This document shows, piece by piece, positions 16,362 to 25,179 of a stretch of DNA of 57,978 bases (its first letter is position 1; each line of letters begins with the position of its first letter). The stretch is from Oscillospiraceae bacterium. Lineage in GTDB: Bacteria; Bacillota; Clostridia; Oscillospirales; Ruminococcaceae. Made by a program: the position numbers and the translations under genes. The stretch is taken from positions 1 to 57,978 of the forward strand of contig WRKZ01000004.1 in NCBI GenBank assembly GCA_009777835.1. The letters run 5' to 3'. The notes below the pieces were generated by a model. The model made no database searches, was not told where the DNA came from, and saw nothing but the letters and a program-made list of their open reading frames with translations.

Positions 16362-17056
16362 AAGCACTGATAATAATCGCAGATTATGATGCGAATGAGA
16401 TTCTGCCGAAAATACTTTCGAAATCGTCGGTTCTTATGAAAGTCCTGCTACACGGACATGGGGCGGCGGATTCCAAAATTCTTGACTATCTCGGTCTGGG
16501 TGAATTCAAGAAGGCGGTGGTCATAAGCGTAATCAACGACAAGGACGTTGCACACGCGTACAGCCTGCTGGAACATCACCTGTCAATCAGCCGTGCAGGT
16601 CACGGAATCGCCTTTACAATCCCCATAAGCGGGGCGAGCAAGGCAATAGTCAAAGCGTACGATTTCATCGCGGAGGAAGCCGCAGAATCTGATAAGGGAG
16701 AATATGATAATATGGAAGCCAATAAGTACGAGTTAATCGTTACGATTGCCCAACGCGGAAGCTTCGATGATATTAAGGAGACCGCCAAGAATTCGGGGGC
16801 GCGGGGCGGAACGCTCATTCACGGACTGGGCATGAACAAAGAAGAAGCCATCAAGTTCTTCGGAATTACCATCGAACCGGAGAAAGACATTATCCTGATA
16901 GTCGTGAAGAAGAAAGACTCCTCCGCTATTATGAAGAGTATTCTTGAAATTGCGGGGCTGAACACCAAGCATAGGGGGGTCTGCTTTTCACTCCCGGTTG
17001 ACAGTGCGTTCGGGCTTGCGAGTAAACTCGACTTAGCAGATATGAAGTTGGAATGA
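16358..17056 (+). CDS. Tandem PII-like regulatory protein
   Basis: 232 aa, about twice the length of a classical PII subunit. Both halves have a ferredoxin-like PII pattern; the second is clearest (YELIVTIAQRG, NSGARGGTLIHGLG, DIILIVVKKKDSSAIM), while the first has VLLHGHGAADSKILDYLGLG. PII proteins sense nucleotides or other small ligands and gate transporters. The start is TTG at 16358, which overlaps the DUF1538 stop; GGAGG lies 9 nt upstream and supports it. It is followed by a strong terminator, so the two genes form one unit. The partner is inferred from coupling. Confidence 0.8.
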   Translation: MKALIIIADYDANEILPKILSKSSVLMKVLLHGHGAADSKILDYLGLGEFKKAVVISVINDKDVAHAYSLLEHHLSISRAGHGIAFTIPISGASKAIVKAYDFIAEEAAESDKGEYDNMEANKYELIVTIAQRGSFDDIKETAKNSGARGGTLIHGLGMNKEEAIKFFGITIEPEKDIILIVVKKKDSSAIMKSILEIAGLNTKHRGVCFSLPVDSAFGLASKLDLADMKLE

Positions 17057-17062
17057 TTTACT

Positions 17063-17104
17063 ATTTCACCCCCGGATTCTAAACTCCGGGGGTGAAATTT
17101 TCCT
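17063..17104 (+). terminator. Rho-independent terminator
   Basis: ATTTCACCCCCGGA pairs with TCCGGGGGTGAAAT across an 8-nt loop, followed by a short TTTTCCT tract. It ends the DUF1538/PII-like transcript. Confidence 0.88.
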
Positions 17105-17108
17105 CTAA

Positions 17109-17175
17109 CGTAAAATTTATGTAAAGACACTGTAAAACCTTTGTAAATGTAAAGTTTCCGTAAAGATTTTGTAAA
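17109..17175 (+). promoter_or_regulatory. Ladder of seven Pho-box-like repeats
   Basis: The hexamer (T/C)GTAAA starts at 17109, 17120, 17131, 17142, 17148, 17159 and 17170. Steps are 11, 11, 11, 6, 11, 11 bp, giving two in-phase blocks of four and three. Read on the minus strand the unit is TTTACA/TTTACG, close to the TT(A/C/T)ACA direct repeats at 11-bp pitch bound by PhoP in Firmicutes. It ends 7 bp before the -35 of a Na/phosphate symporter gene, so phosphate-starvation control is likely. Confidence 0.8.
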
Positions 17176-17182
17176 AAATCGC

Positions 17183-17211
17183 TTGACATTTTGGGGTTTT
17201 CCGTATAAAAT
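17183..17211 (+). promoter_or_regulatory. Promoter of the Na/phosphate symporter gene
   Basis: TTGACA (17183-17188) and TAAAAT (17206-17211), 17-nt spacer; an overlapping TATAAA at 17204 would give a 15-nt spacer. It lies directly downstream of the Pho-box-like ladder. Confidence 0.75.
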
Positions 17212-17262
17212 AAAAAATGACGGCGAGAACCGCCGATTACTTTCCGTTTTATGGAGAATCCT

Positions 17263-19197
17263 ATGAGAAATTTCACAAAGAAAATACTCACGGTTGTGAC
17301 AGCGACACTGATTCTGGCACTCTTCACCCCGGGATTTACGGACTTCAAAATCTATGCTGACACCACGCAAGACACCCCCCTACTCGGAATACAGTACTTA
17401 AATGACGAAAATTCAAACGCAAATTCAAGCGAAGAATCAAACAGCGAAGCAGACGGAAATTCAAACGAAGATTCAAACCAAGCAAGCGAAGATTCAGAAG
17501 AAAATTCAGGCGAAGAAAAACAAGAAGAAAAAAAGAGCAACCCTGCATTAGCGTTAGCACTTGCGGTTTTCACGGTTGCGTGCGGACTTGCATTCTTCCT
17601 GTACGGAATGAAAATGATGTCCGACGGTCTGGAAGCGGCGGCGGGTTCACGGTTCAAAAACATCCTCGAAATGGTAACAAAAAATCGGCTGGTCGGTGTT
17701 ATTACCGGTGCGCTGATTACCGCACTGGTTCAAAGTTCATCAGCGACCACGGTAATGGTGGTGGGATTCGTAAACGCAGGACTTTTGAGCCTTGTTCAGT
17801 CGGTCGGCGTAATCATGGGCGCGAACATCGGAACGACAATCACCGGGCTGATTGTCTCGCTGAAAATCGGAGACTATGCCCCGTTACTGGTTGCAATCGG
17901 TCTGTTCATGATTATCATGACCAAGCGGGATAAAATCAAGTTCCAGGGACAGATTTTAGCAGGGCTCGGAATACTTTTCCTCGGAATGACCATGATGGGC
18001 GACACCCTCAAACCCCTTTCGAAGAACGAAACGGCGTTGTCGGTGTTCGAAATGGCGCAGAACCCGCTTATAGGTATTCTCATAGGATTAGTTTTCACGG
18101 CGGTAATCCAGAGTTCGTCGGCGACAATCGGTATACTCGTAACTTTGGGCGGCGCGGGATTATTCGGGCTTGACAGTGCGATTTACGTAATTTACGGTGC
18201 ATGTATCGGAACCTGCGTAACCGCGATTATAGCATCAATCGGTGCAACGAAAATGGCGAAACGGGTATCGGTGGCTCACCTGGCATTCAACGTTATAGGA
18301 ACAACAATTTTCACGGTTATAACCATTGCATCTATGGGAGGACTTGTAAATCTAATCGTGCGAATAGTCGGTGATGACGTAGGCAGACAAATCGCAATAG
18401 CGACGGTTGTGTTCAAGGTGACTACGACGATTCTGCTCTTCCCGTTTGCGGGCTATCTGGTGAAAATCGCATACCTTGTCATTCCCGAAAAGGAAACAGA
18501 AGATTCCGACGCGAAACGCTTACTCCACCTCGATGTAAGGATTCTCAACACACCGCACGTTGCGGTAGGGCAGACCTTCAAAGAGGTTGAACGTATGGCA
18601 CGGCTCTCCCTCGAAAACTACAAGCTGTCGATTGACACTTTCCTTAATCGAAACCCGAACAACACCGAAACAATCAAGAAAAATGAGGAAATCATAAACT
18701 TCCTCAATCATGAGATTACGAAGTTCCTGGTCAAAGTCGGTGCGCTCGACCTGGAAGAACAAGACCGAAAGGTCATGGGTTCGTTATTCCACGTTGTCAA
18801 CGATATTGAACGTATTGGAGACCATGCCGAAAACATCATGGAATTCAGCCTGCCGTTTATGGAAGACGAAAAACTGTTCTCGACGGTGGCGATGGAAGAG
18901 CTGAAAGATGTGTCGGATGCTGTTCAAAAAGTGCTTGAAGATGCAATCGACACCTTCGTGGGGCAACATTACGACAAGGAAGAAATCGACAAGGTTGCCG
19001 CCGAAGAAGATGAAGTTGACCACAAAGTCCAACAGTTCAAAGACAATCACGTTGCGCGGCTTAATAAAGGGGTATGCTCGGCAGCATCGGGAATGTTATT
19101 CGTGAATATGCTGGGCGATTTGGAGAGGGTCTCCGACCATGCACTCAACATCGCGAACCCGCTCCGCATAGGAAAAAGCAAAAGAATTCCCACTTAA
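17263..19197 (+). CDS. Na/Pi cotransporter family protein with C-terminal PhoU domain
   Basis: 644 aa. A signal-peptide-like N-terminus precedes an acidic, Asn/Ser/Glu-rich low-complexity segment (about residues 45-90). The PF02690 Na/Pi core follows, duplicated around the two QSSSAT motifs (TALVQSSSATTVMVVGF and AVIQSSSATIGILVT). A PhoU-like helical bundle occupies about 420-635 (EVERMARLSLENYK, NDIERIGDHAENIME, DLERVSDHALNIAN). It imports phosphate with sodium, and the PhoU part probably modulates it. The start at 17263 is chosen because GGAG lies 7 nt upstream; an ATG at 17251 overlaps that site. The signal-like leader and linker before the core are longer than usual for the family. Confidence 0.9.
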   Translation: MRNFTKKILTVVTATLILALFTPGFTDFKIYADTTQDTPLLGIQYLNDENSNANSSEESNSEADGNSNEDSNQASEDSEENSGEEKQEEKKSNPALALALAVFTVACGLAFFLYGMKMMSDGLEAAAGSRFKNILEMVTKNRLVGVITGALITALVQSSSATTVMVVGFVNAGLLSLVQSVGVIMGANIGTTITGLIVSLKIGDYAPLLVAIGLFMIIMTKRDKIKFQGQILAGLGILFLGMTMMGDTLKPLSKNETALSVFEMAQNPLIGILIGLVFTAVIQSSSATIGILVTLGGAGLFGLDSAIYVIYGACIGTCVTAIIASIGATKMAKRVSVAHLAFNVIGTTIFTVITIASMGGLVNLIVRIVGDDVGRQIAIATVVFKVTTTILLFPFAGYLVKIAYLVIPEKETEDSDAKRLLHLDVRILNTPHVAVGQTFKEVERMARLSLENYKLSIDTFLNRNPNNTETIKKNEEIINFLNHEITKFLVKVGALDLEEQDRKVMGSLFHVVNDIERIGDHAENIMEFSLPFMEDEKLFSTVAMEELKDVSDAVQKVLEDAIDTFVGQHYDKEEIDKVAAEEDEVDHKVQQFKDNHVARLNKGVCSAASGMLFVNMLGDLERVSDHALNIANPLRIGKSKRIPT

Positions 19198-19203
19198 TAA
19201 TGA

Positions 19204-19245
19204 AAAAATCCCCGCTGTTCCGTTAATGAAACAGCGGGGATTTTT
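19204..19245. terminator. Bidirectional terminator
   Basis: A 16-bp stem (AAAAATCCCCGCTGTT paired with its exact complement) and a 10-nt loop serve the symporter gene from the left and the convergent kinase gene from the right. Confidence 0.92.
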
Positions 19246-19253
19246 AAAAAGAC

Positions 19254-22200
19254 TTACTGTAACTCGGCTGCAAGATTACCGGCGGCTTCACCGGCTTCCG
19301 CGAACGCACTGTGTAACAAATGCGAGAAAATCTCATCTAAAACCGTGCTTATTCTCTTCGGCCAACGATTCTCTTTTTTCATCAACTCATCGAGGGTTTT
19401 CTTGATGACCCTGTTATCAAACATCTCGCAAGAATCGACGATAAGCAACAGTTTTCCCCTCAAGAAAGCTGTTTCTTCAGGAGTGAGCGGCACTTCCGGC
19501 CCTTCGTCTTGCGGCGAAAACTTTTCGATTAATCTTTTCAGTTCATCAATGAAGTCCGCGGTTTCTCCGAGAATAATTTCCATGTCTTCCGCCTGACCTG
19601 CATGTTCGAGTCTGCGGGCAACCGCCGATAAATCAGCCTCACCCACGTTGAGCAGCGCGCTCTTCATCCCATGAACGGTGACTATATACTTCTCGTTAAA
19701 TTTCCCGCTCTCCACAATCTCGTTGCAGACCGTTTCAAGACTGCGGACTGCGTTCTTCGCATCGATTAAGAATGCCTTTTCCATTGAAGCCGAGAAATCG
19801 CTCCGTTCTGCCGAATCAAGCTGCTTAACCACCTTCTTCTTCCCTTTTTCATTCTGCTGATGCCTGTCACGTATATACTTATTGAGTACGTTATCCATCT
19901 CGCGTGAATCGATAGGTTTAGAGACGAAATCATCGAACCCGTTTCTCAGGAACTGCTCTGCTTGACCCGCCATCGCGTTCGCGGTTAAGGCGACAATCGG
20001 CTCTTTATACCCGATTTCACGCATTTTCTTGACGGTTTCCATTCCGTCCATCAACGGCATCATATGATCCATGAAAACAATATCGTAACTCTTGCCCTGC
20101 TCGACTATTTCGAGGGCTTCGAACCCGCTCGCCGCCGTCTCGATTTGCAACTCATAAGGCACCAACATTCCCTCTGCCACACGAATGTTCGACGAGACAT
20201 CATCGACAATCAGAACTTTTCCGTAAGGCATGCACTCCCGCGTGATTTGTGCATTCTCTACCTTTTTACTCAACTCATTCATTCTATCGGCGAACTCGGT
20301 ACCGCACACGGCTTTCCCGACGCGAACTTGCGGAATTTTCACAGTAAAGACCGTACCTTTCGACATAACGCTCTCGATTTCTATATTGCCGTGCATCATT
20401 TCGACGAATCGTTTCGTAATGCTCATTCCCAGTCCCGTACCGACAATGCCGCGGTTCGATTCATGATTGAACCGGGTAAATTCATCATAAACCTCCTTGA
20501 GTTGTTCCTCCGACATTCCCTGCCCGGTATCGCTTATACGGAACACCAGGGTCACGTCACCGTACTGTGACTTATCGGCATCGGTAAGAACCGACGATAC
20601 GTCCAACGAAACGCCCCCCTTCCTGGTGTACTTGAAGGAGTTTGAAATAAGGTTGTTCAAAATCTGTCTTATGCGGAAATCGTCTCCGTGCAATTCCAAC
20701 GGAGTATCCGGCGCAACTGTGATTGAGAATTTCACCAAATCGTTATTATGCTTTAAGTTATTCATCTGCATGGTATCGTTAATCAAAGAGGGAATGTCGT
20801 ACTTCTGCGGATTAATTTCCATCTTCCCCGCCTCGATTTTAGCTATATCGAGGATTTCATTGATGATGTTCAGCAACAACTCACCCGCGCTGCTAATCTG
20901 CGCAAACGACTCCAACACGCTTTTAGAATTAACGACATTTTGCATCTGTATGTTCGTAATACCGAGAATGGTGTTCATCGGCGTACGTATTTCGTGACTG
21001 ATGTTGGCGATAAACGCACTCTTCTGGCGATTCGCCTCCTGCTCCCTCAACGCAATGTTTCGAAGGGTCTGTTGGCGATAATTCTCGGCGGTCATATCCT
21101 CAATCATCGCAAGATTACATATATCGCCCTTGTATTCAATCATACGGGAAGTCACACGTGCGATAAACGCCTCTCCTCCGATTTTGAGGCACTGAAGCTC
21201 TAACGTACTGATTTCGCCCCCGTTCCCCTGCGCCTCGGCGATTATATCGGCGGTTCTTCTGCCGTCGGGCTGAAATTCCGGCATGAAATCATATCCGCTC
21301 TTGCCTTCCACCTGGTCTTCGAATGACTTGCAGTTGAACACGTCCAATGCCGCTTTGTTCGAATAAATCAACTCACCATCACTACGCATGATTCGCACCC
21401 CGATTGGCAGCATCTCCAAAATCGAACGAATATTCCTATGCTCCCTCTCGCCGCGCAAATCACGGGCATACCCCGCAACGTATAACTCATCCTGTGCATT
21501 GATTCTCATAAGCGTAACTTCACAAGGAAGCGGCTCACCAAAAGCGTCCTGGTGCATCCACTGGGTTTTGCAGTACCCTTCATCGAAGGCTTTCTGAATC
21601 GCAGCCATCGAACCCTTGAACGAAAGCTGACCGTCCGGCTGATTTTCCGGCGAAAGGTCTTTGAAAAACCTGTCGTGATATTCTTGTTTGCTATCCAACT
21701 TGAAGAACTTTACAGTCTCATCGTTGACCAGCAAACTGTTATAATCAGAATCCCACAAGGTTGAGCAAAGCGGCATCGACTCAAACAAGCTATTGACCTG
21801 TTCCTCCGCGCGGGTCTTTCTTCGATTGATGTTCACCAACAGCAGACACAAGATAAACGCAAGAATAACCCCTAATCCGAAGAAGAAAATCTGCAAATTG
21901 AGGAGACTTTCGTAATACCGTTCAATCGGGAACGCCATCCCTAAGTACCAACCATCACCAAGCCGATTCAACGACAGAACCTGCACATCTCCTTTATAAT
22001 CCGTGAACCGCCGATTTGAAATACGTTCCCCCGATTCCAACACGTCGGCGAATCCGGAGATTCCGCTGTGTGCGTCCCTCAAGTGAACCCCCAGGTACTC
22101 ATCCAAAGGGTGGGCGATGATGTTCAAATCTCCGTCAAGCAAAATGCTGGAGATTGAAGCGTCACTCCCCCCATGATTATATTCCGAGAACAGGTTGTAA

Positions 22201-22820
22201 ATCGGGTCCAGCAAAACGTCGATTCCTATGACTGCAATCTGCTTACCGGAATTGTCCTGTATGGCAATCGCATATGTAAAGACCATTCGCTCTTTCTCTT
22301 CGCCGGCAATGGTTGTTATCGCATCCAAATACGGATTCGTCGTGATTTTCTTCCCGGGTGACTCCACCGCCGCAATATACCACGGTCTTTCCTGCGCAAC
22401 GAAACCCTCCGATTCCCTGATATCGAAGTATTCGTTATACATAGCCCCGTCAAAAATGTCAAACACACCAAAAACACAGAAAAACCCCGTTACGTTGGAG
22501 CTTTCTCTGCCATATTTACCCATGAGCCGCAGATACCCCTCAATGTCTTCGAGTTTTGCATCTTGTTCCAGAATCATTTCACGAATGTTCGAAGAGACAA
22601 CGCCAAGCATAATCTCGTACTCGCCGAAGCTCGCATCGAGACAAGTTTCGACAAAGTTCAAGGAACTGTTCACCGCTGAGTGCATGTGCGAACGCTCCCT
22701 ATTCCACATGAACAGGTAGCTCAACAATACCATAAGCCCGAAAGCGATGATTACAAACGTCAATTGCAGATGTAAATGGATATTAGCCGACTTTTTTTTC
22801 GTTTTTTGACTTTTTTTCAT
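19254..22820 (-). CDS. Hybrid sensor histidine kinase (dCache-PAS-HisKA-HATPase-REC-HPt)
   Basis: 1188 aa. Order: TM helix at about 22-42; extracellular sensor region to about 305, dCache-like (PWYIAAVESPGKK, VIGIDVLLDPI); TM2 (QIFFFGLGVILAFILCLLL); one or two PAS-like domains; HisKA with the phosphoacceptor in FIANISHEIRTPMN; HATPase (NLISNSFKYTRKGG, DTGQGMS, GTGLGMSI); receiver with Asp in DIVFMDHMMPLMDG and Lys in FVSKPID; HPt with His in VTVHGMKSALLNVG. It probably senses a small extracellular ligand and phosphorelays internally to HPt. The HD-GYP response regulator encoded just upstream is the obvious partner. A weak promoter-like TATAAT lies at 22946-22951. Confidence 0.93.
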   Translation of the reverse strand: MKKSQKTKKKSANIHLHLQLTFVIIAFGLMVLLSYLFMWNRERSHMHSAVNSSLNFVETCLDASFGEYEIMLGVVSSNIREMILEQDAKLEDIEGYLRLMGKYGRESSNVTGFFCVFGVFDIFDGAMYNEYFDIRESEGFVAQERPWYIAAVESPGKKITTNPYLDAITTIAGEEKERMVFTYAIAIQDNSGKQIAVIGIDVLLDPIYNLFSEYNHGGSDASISSILLDGDLNIIAHPLDEYLGVHLRDAHSGISGFADVLESGERISNRRFTDYKGDVQVLSLNRLGDGWYLGMAFPIERYYESLLNLQIFFFGLGVILAFILCLLLVNINRRKTRAEEQVNSLFESMPLCSTLWDSDYNSLLVNDETVKFFKLDSKQEYHDRFFKDLSPENQPDGQLSFKGSMAAIQKAFDEGYCKTQWMHQDAFGEPLPCEVTLMRINAQDELYVAGYARDLRGEREHRNIRSILEMLPIGVRIMRSDGELIYSNKAALDVFNCKSFEDQVEGKSGYDFMPEFQPDGRRTADIIAEAQGNGGEISTLELQCLKIGGEAFIARVTSRMIEYKGDICNLAMIEDMTAENYRQQTLRNIALREQEANRQKSAFIANISHEIRTPMNTILGITNIQMQNVVNSKSVLESFAQISSAGELLLNIINEILDIAKIEAGKMEINPQKYDIPSLINDTMQMNNLKHNNDLVKFSITVAPDTPLELHGDDFRIRQILNNLISNSFKYTRKGGVSLDVSSVLTDADKSQYGDVTLVFRISDTGQGMSEEQLKEVYDEFTRFNHESNRGIVGTGLGMSITKRFVEMMHGNIEIESVMSKGTVFTVKIPQVRVGKAVCGTEFADRMNELSKKVENAQITRECMPYGKVLIVDDVSSNIRVAEGMLVPYELQIETAASGFEALEIVEQGKSYDIVFMDHMMPLMDGMETVKKMREIGYKEPIVALTANAMAGQAEQFLRNGFDDFVSKPIDSREMDNVLNKYIRDRHQQNEKGKKKVVKQLDSAERSDFSASMEKAFLIDAKNAVRSLETVCNEIVESGKFNEKYIVTVHGMKSALLNVGEADLSAVARRLEHAGQAEDMEIILGETADFIDELKRLIEKFSPQDEGPEVPLTPEETAFLRGKLLLIVDSCEMFDNRVIKKTLDELMKKENRWPKRISTVLDEIFSHLLHSAFAEAGEAAGNLAAELQ

Positions 22821-22971
22821 AATCCCCCCGCGAACCCCTGACCGGTTAAGTCAATTGGGATTTTGTCCCCCGGCACACAGCTTACTTTTTATGAAAACAA
22901 TGGTAAATCCGCAAACCCTGAGCCTGCCCCCAAACAAAAATGCGTATTATATCGCAACTTAATCGTGCGAA

Positions 22972-23009
22972 TTAAACCAACAAATGTCAAGCCATTTGTT
23001 GCGGTTTAA
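22972..23009 (-). terminator. Hairpin after the HD-GYP gene
   Basis: TTAAACC-GC-AACAAATG pairs with CATTTGTT-GGTTTAA across a 6-nt loop on the minus strand, 4 nt beyond the HD-GYP stop. The T-run is poor, so it may attenuate read-through into the kinase gene and not stop it fully. Confidence 0.45.
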
Positions 23010-23013
23010 TAAT

Positions 23014-24027
23014 TCACCCGACATCTCTGAAACGTTCGCTGTTCTGCAGAAAAATATCGGTAATCACAGGGTCAAAGTGGCTTCCGCTGGAATTTGCGAT
23101 TTCCTCGATAGCCTTATCGTGCGGGAAAGCGGGTTTGTACGGCCGAACCGAGGTCAGTGCATCATACACATCAACTAAAGCCATTATGCGCCCGTGCAAC
23201 GGGATTTCACTCCCGGAAATTCCGTAAGGATAGCCGCTGCCGTCCCAACGTTCGTGGTGATAACCTGCGAAGAGTTTTGCGTTGGATAAGAACGCTTCGT
23301 CCCCGGATTCATGTATGATACTCTCAATGATTTTCTCACCCTCGACCACGTGGGTTTTGATTATATCAAATTCTTCTTTGGTGAGGCGACCGGGCTTGTT
23401 TAAAATCAAGTCGGAAATAGCGATTTTCCCGATATCGTGCAGACGCGCCGACGATACAACGGTATCTAAATCCCACTCCTGGATTTCATCTAAGTAAAGC
23501 TTGTTTTCAAGCATTATTTCAAGCAAAATCTTGATATATGCAGTAGTACGTTCGATATGCTGTCCCGTCACGGAATCCCGTGATTCGACCATGTTCGCCA
23601 AAACCGAAATAATACTGTCCTTGAGTTTCTTGAGGTTCTCTGTACGGTCACAGATTATATCCTCAATCCTCAAATGCAGTTTTATCCGATTAAGCAGAAC
23701 GCTTTTCGAGAACGGTTTGGAAATGAAATCGACCGAGCCCGCTTCAAGACACGATGTTTCGGTCTTCGGGTCGGTTCTTCCGGTCAGGAATATGACGGGA
23801 ATCCCCGCATAACGCTCATTTTTCTTGAGGATGTTCATGGCATCAATCCCGCTCATCTCCGGCATGACCACGTCTAAAAGAATCAAATCCGGGGTGACTT
23901 TCTCAAGAAAATCGAACATAGCCTTCGCAGAGGGCAGGGTGTATACCCGATAATGCTCCGACAAAGCCTCTTCCGCGGTTATGAGATTAACATCGTTATC
24001 ATCTACGATAAAAACAATTTTTTGCAT
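23014..24027 (-). CDS. Response regulator with HD-GYP domain
   Basis: 337 aa. The receiver domain has acidic residues in VFIVDDND, the phospho-Asp in LILLDVVMPEMSG and Lys in FISKPFS. The HD-GYP domain shows RLHDIGKIAI and HHERWDGSGYPYG, the full catalytic signature of cyclic-di-GMP phosphodiesterases. The start at 24027 is chosen because GGAGGTG lies 7 nt upstream; the frame is open to 24108. It has its own promoter and lies 193 nt before the hybrid kinase, so the two likely form one signalling unit. The output would be lowered c-di-GMP (family knowledge). Confidence 0.92.
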   Translation of the reverse strand: MQKIVFIVDDNDVNLITAEEALSEHYRVYTLPSAKAMFDFLEKVTPDLILLDVVMPEMSGIDAMNILKKNERYAGIPVIFLTGRTDPKTETSCLEAGSVDFISKPFSKSVLLNRIKLHLRIEDIICDRTENLKKLKDSIISVLANMVESRDSVTGQHIERTTAYIKILLEIMLENKLYLDEIQEWDLDTVVSSARLHDIGKIAISDLILNKPGRLTKEEFDIIKTHVVEGEKIIESIIHESGDEAFLSNAKLFAGYHHERWDGSGYPYGISGSEIPLHGRIMALVDVYDALTSVRPYKPAFPHDKAIEEIANSSGSHFDPVITDIFLQNSERFRDVG

Positions 24028-24079
24028 AATCGCACCTCCGATTACTTCACTCATTCCGATTCCGATTCGGTTTTCTATT

Positions 24080-24108
24080 ACTATACCATGTAAAAAAAGA
24101 AAAGTCAA
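24080..24108 (-). promoter_or_regulatory. Promoter of the HD-GYP gene
   Basis: Minus-strand TTGACT (24108-24103) and TATAGT (24085-24080), 17-nt spacer. The leader contains a short direct repeat (GAATCGGAATCGG) before the GGAGGTG site. Confidence 0.75.
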
Positions 24109-24148
24109 CTACAATTTAAAAAATTTTTACGAAATTCTTACAAAAGAA

Positions 24149-25174
24149 TTACAGACCGCCTTTATACTTGTAGAGTGAAACCTTTTCAAACCCGTCGAGC
24201 AGTGACTCCGACACCGAAAATGAACGTGCCGCCCCGAACGCCACACATTCCAACGGGCAATCGGCAATCCTGCAAGGGGATTTTGTTTGTTGGGCAATCA
24301 GACGGTCTAATCCGCCGAGCAATGCACCGCCCCCGGTCAAGACGATTCCCCCCGAAAGAATATCGCCGACAAGCTCCGGCGGGGCAGTCTCGAGGATTCC
24401 CTTAACCTGTGCAACGATTTCCATGGCAAGCGGGAACAATGCCTCATACACGTCCACCTCACTGATTTCGATTGCTTGAGGCAATCCCTTAAGCAGATTC
24501 CTACCCTTGAGCGTCATGGTTTTGCCGGAATCCGGTTCGAACACGCACCCGATTTCCTTCTTGACGATTTCGGCGGTCTTTTCCCCGATAAGCAATTTAT
24601 CACGGTTCATGAAGTACTTCACAATCGCCCGGTCGAACTTGTTCCCCGCAATCTTCAAGGTCGAATCCTTTACAATCCCCCCCAATGAGACAATCGCAAC
24701 ATCGGACGTTCCTCCGCCTATATCCACCACCATAGTCCCGCCCGGGCTCATGATATCAGCCCCCGAACCCAACAACGCCGCAATGGGTTCTTTTATAAGG
24801 AAAACCTTTCGCGCACCCGCCGACAATGCCGCTTCGATTACCGCACGATTCTCCACGTCGGTAACGGCAGACGGCACACAGATGACGACCTGCGGCTTAA
24901 TCATGAGGTTTTTGCTCGCTTTACGCACGAACTCCCGCACCATCATCATGGTCATGTCGTGGTCGGAGATAATCCCGTCTTCCAACGGACGAACCACCTC
25001 TATATAATCGGGATTTCTGCCGAGCATCTTGTAGGCTTCTCCCCCGATTGAGATAACTTCCTCTTTTTTCTTGTTATACGCGATTACCGACGGTTCGTTC
25101 ACGATGATTTTCGTGCCGAGGGTTATAATCGTATTCGCCGTACCAAGGTCGATTCCAATATCCATAGATGCCAT
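24149..25174 (-). CDS. MreB/Mbl-family actin-like protein
   Basis: 341 aa, full length. Actin-fold motifs are plain: DIGIDLGTANTIITL, EPIAALLGSGADI, MVVDIGGGTSDVAIVSLGG and GIVLTGGGALLGGLDRL. MreB-type filaments guide lateral wall synthesis. The KKKEEVISIGGEAYKMLGR stretch fits the MreB/Mbl group. No mreC or mreD is adjacent. It is instead the last gene after cca with a 5-nt gap, which suggests an extra paralogue (Mbl/MreBH-like) and not the morphogene of an mreBCD cluster. Confidence 0.92.
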   Translation of the reverse strand: MASMDIGIDLGTANTIITLGTKIIVNEPSVIAYNKKKEEVISIGGEAYKMLGRNPDYIEVVRPLEDGIISDHDMTMMMVREFVRKASKNLMIKPQVVICVPSAVTDVENRAVIEAALSAGARKVFLIKEPIAALLGSGADIMSPGGTMVVDIGGGTSDVAIVSLGGIVKDSTLKIAGNKFDRAIVKYFMNRDKLLIGEKTAEIVKKEIGCVFEPDSGKTMTLKGRNLLKGLPQAIEISEVDVYEALFPLAMEIVAQVKGILETAPPELVGDILSGGIVLTGGGALLGGLDRLIAQQTKSPCRIADCPLECVAFGAARSFSVSESLLDGFEKVSLYKYKGGL

Positions 25175-25179
25175 TATAG

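Noticed and set aside
22821-22960. Long kinase leader examined as a possible cyclic-di-GMP riboswitch
   Set aside because: The conserved GEMM core sequences and tetraloop-receptor were not found.
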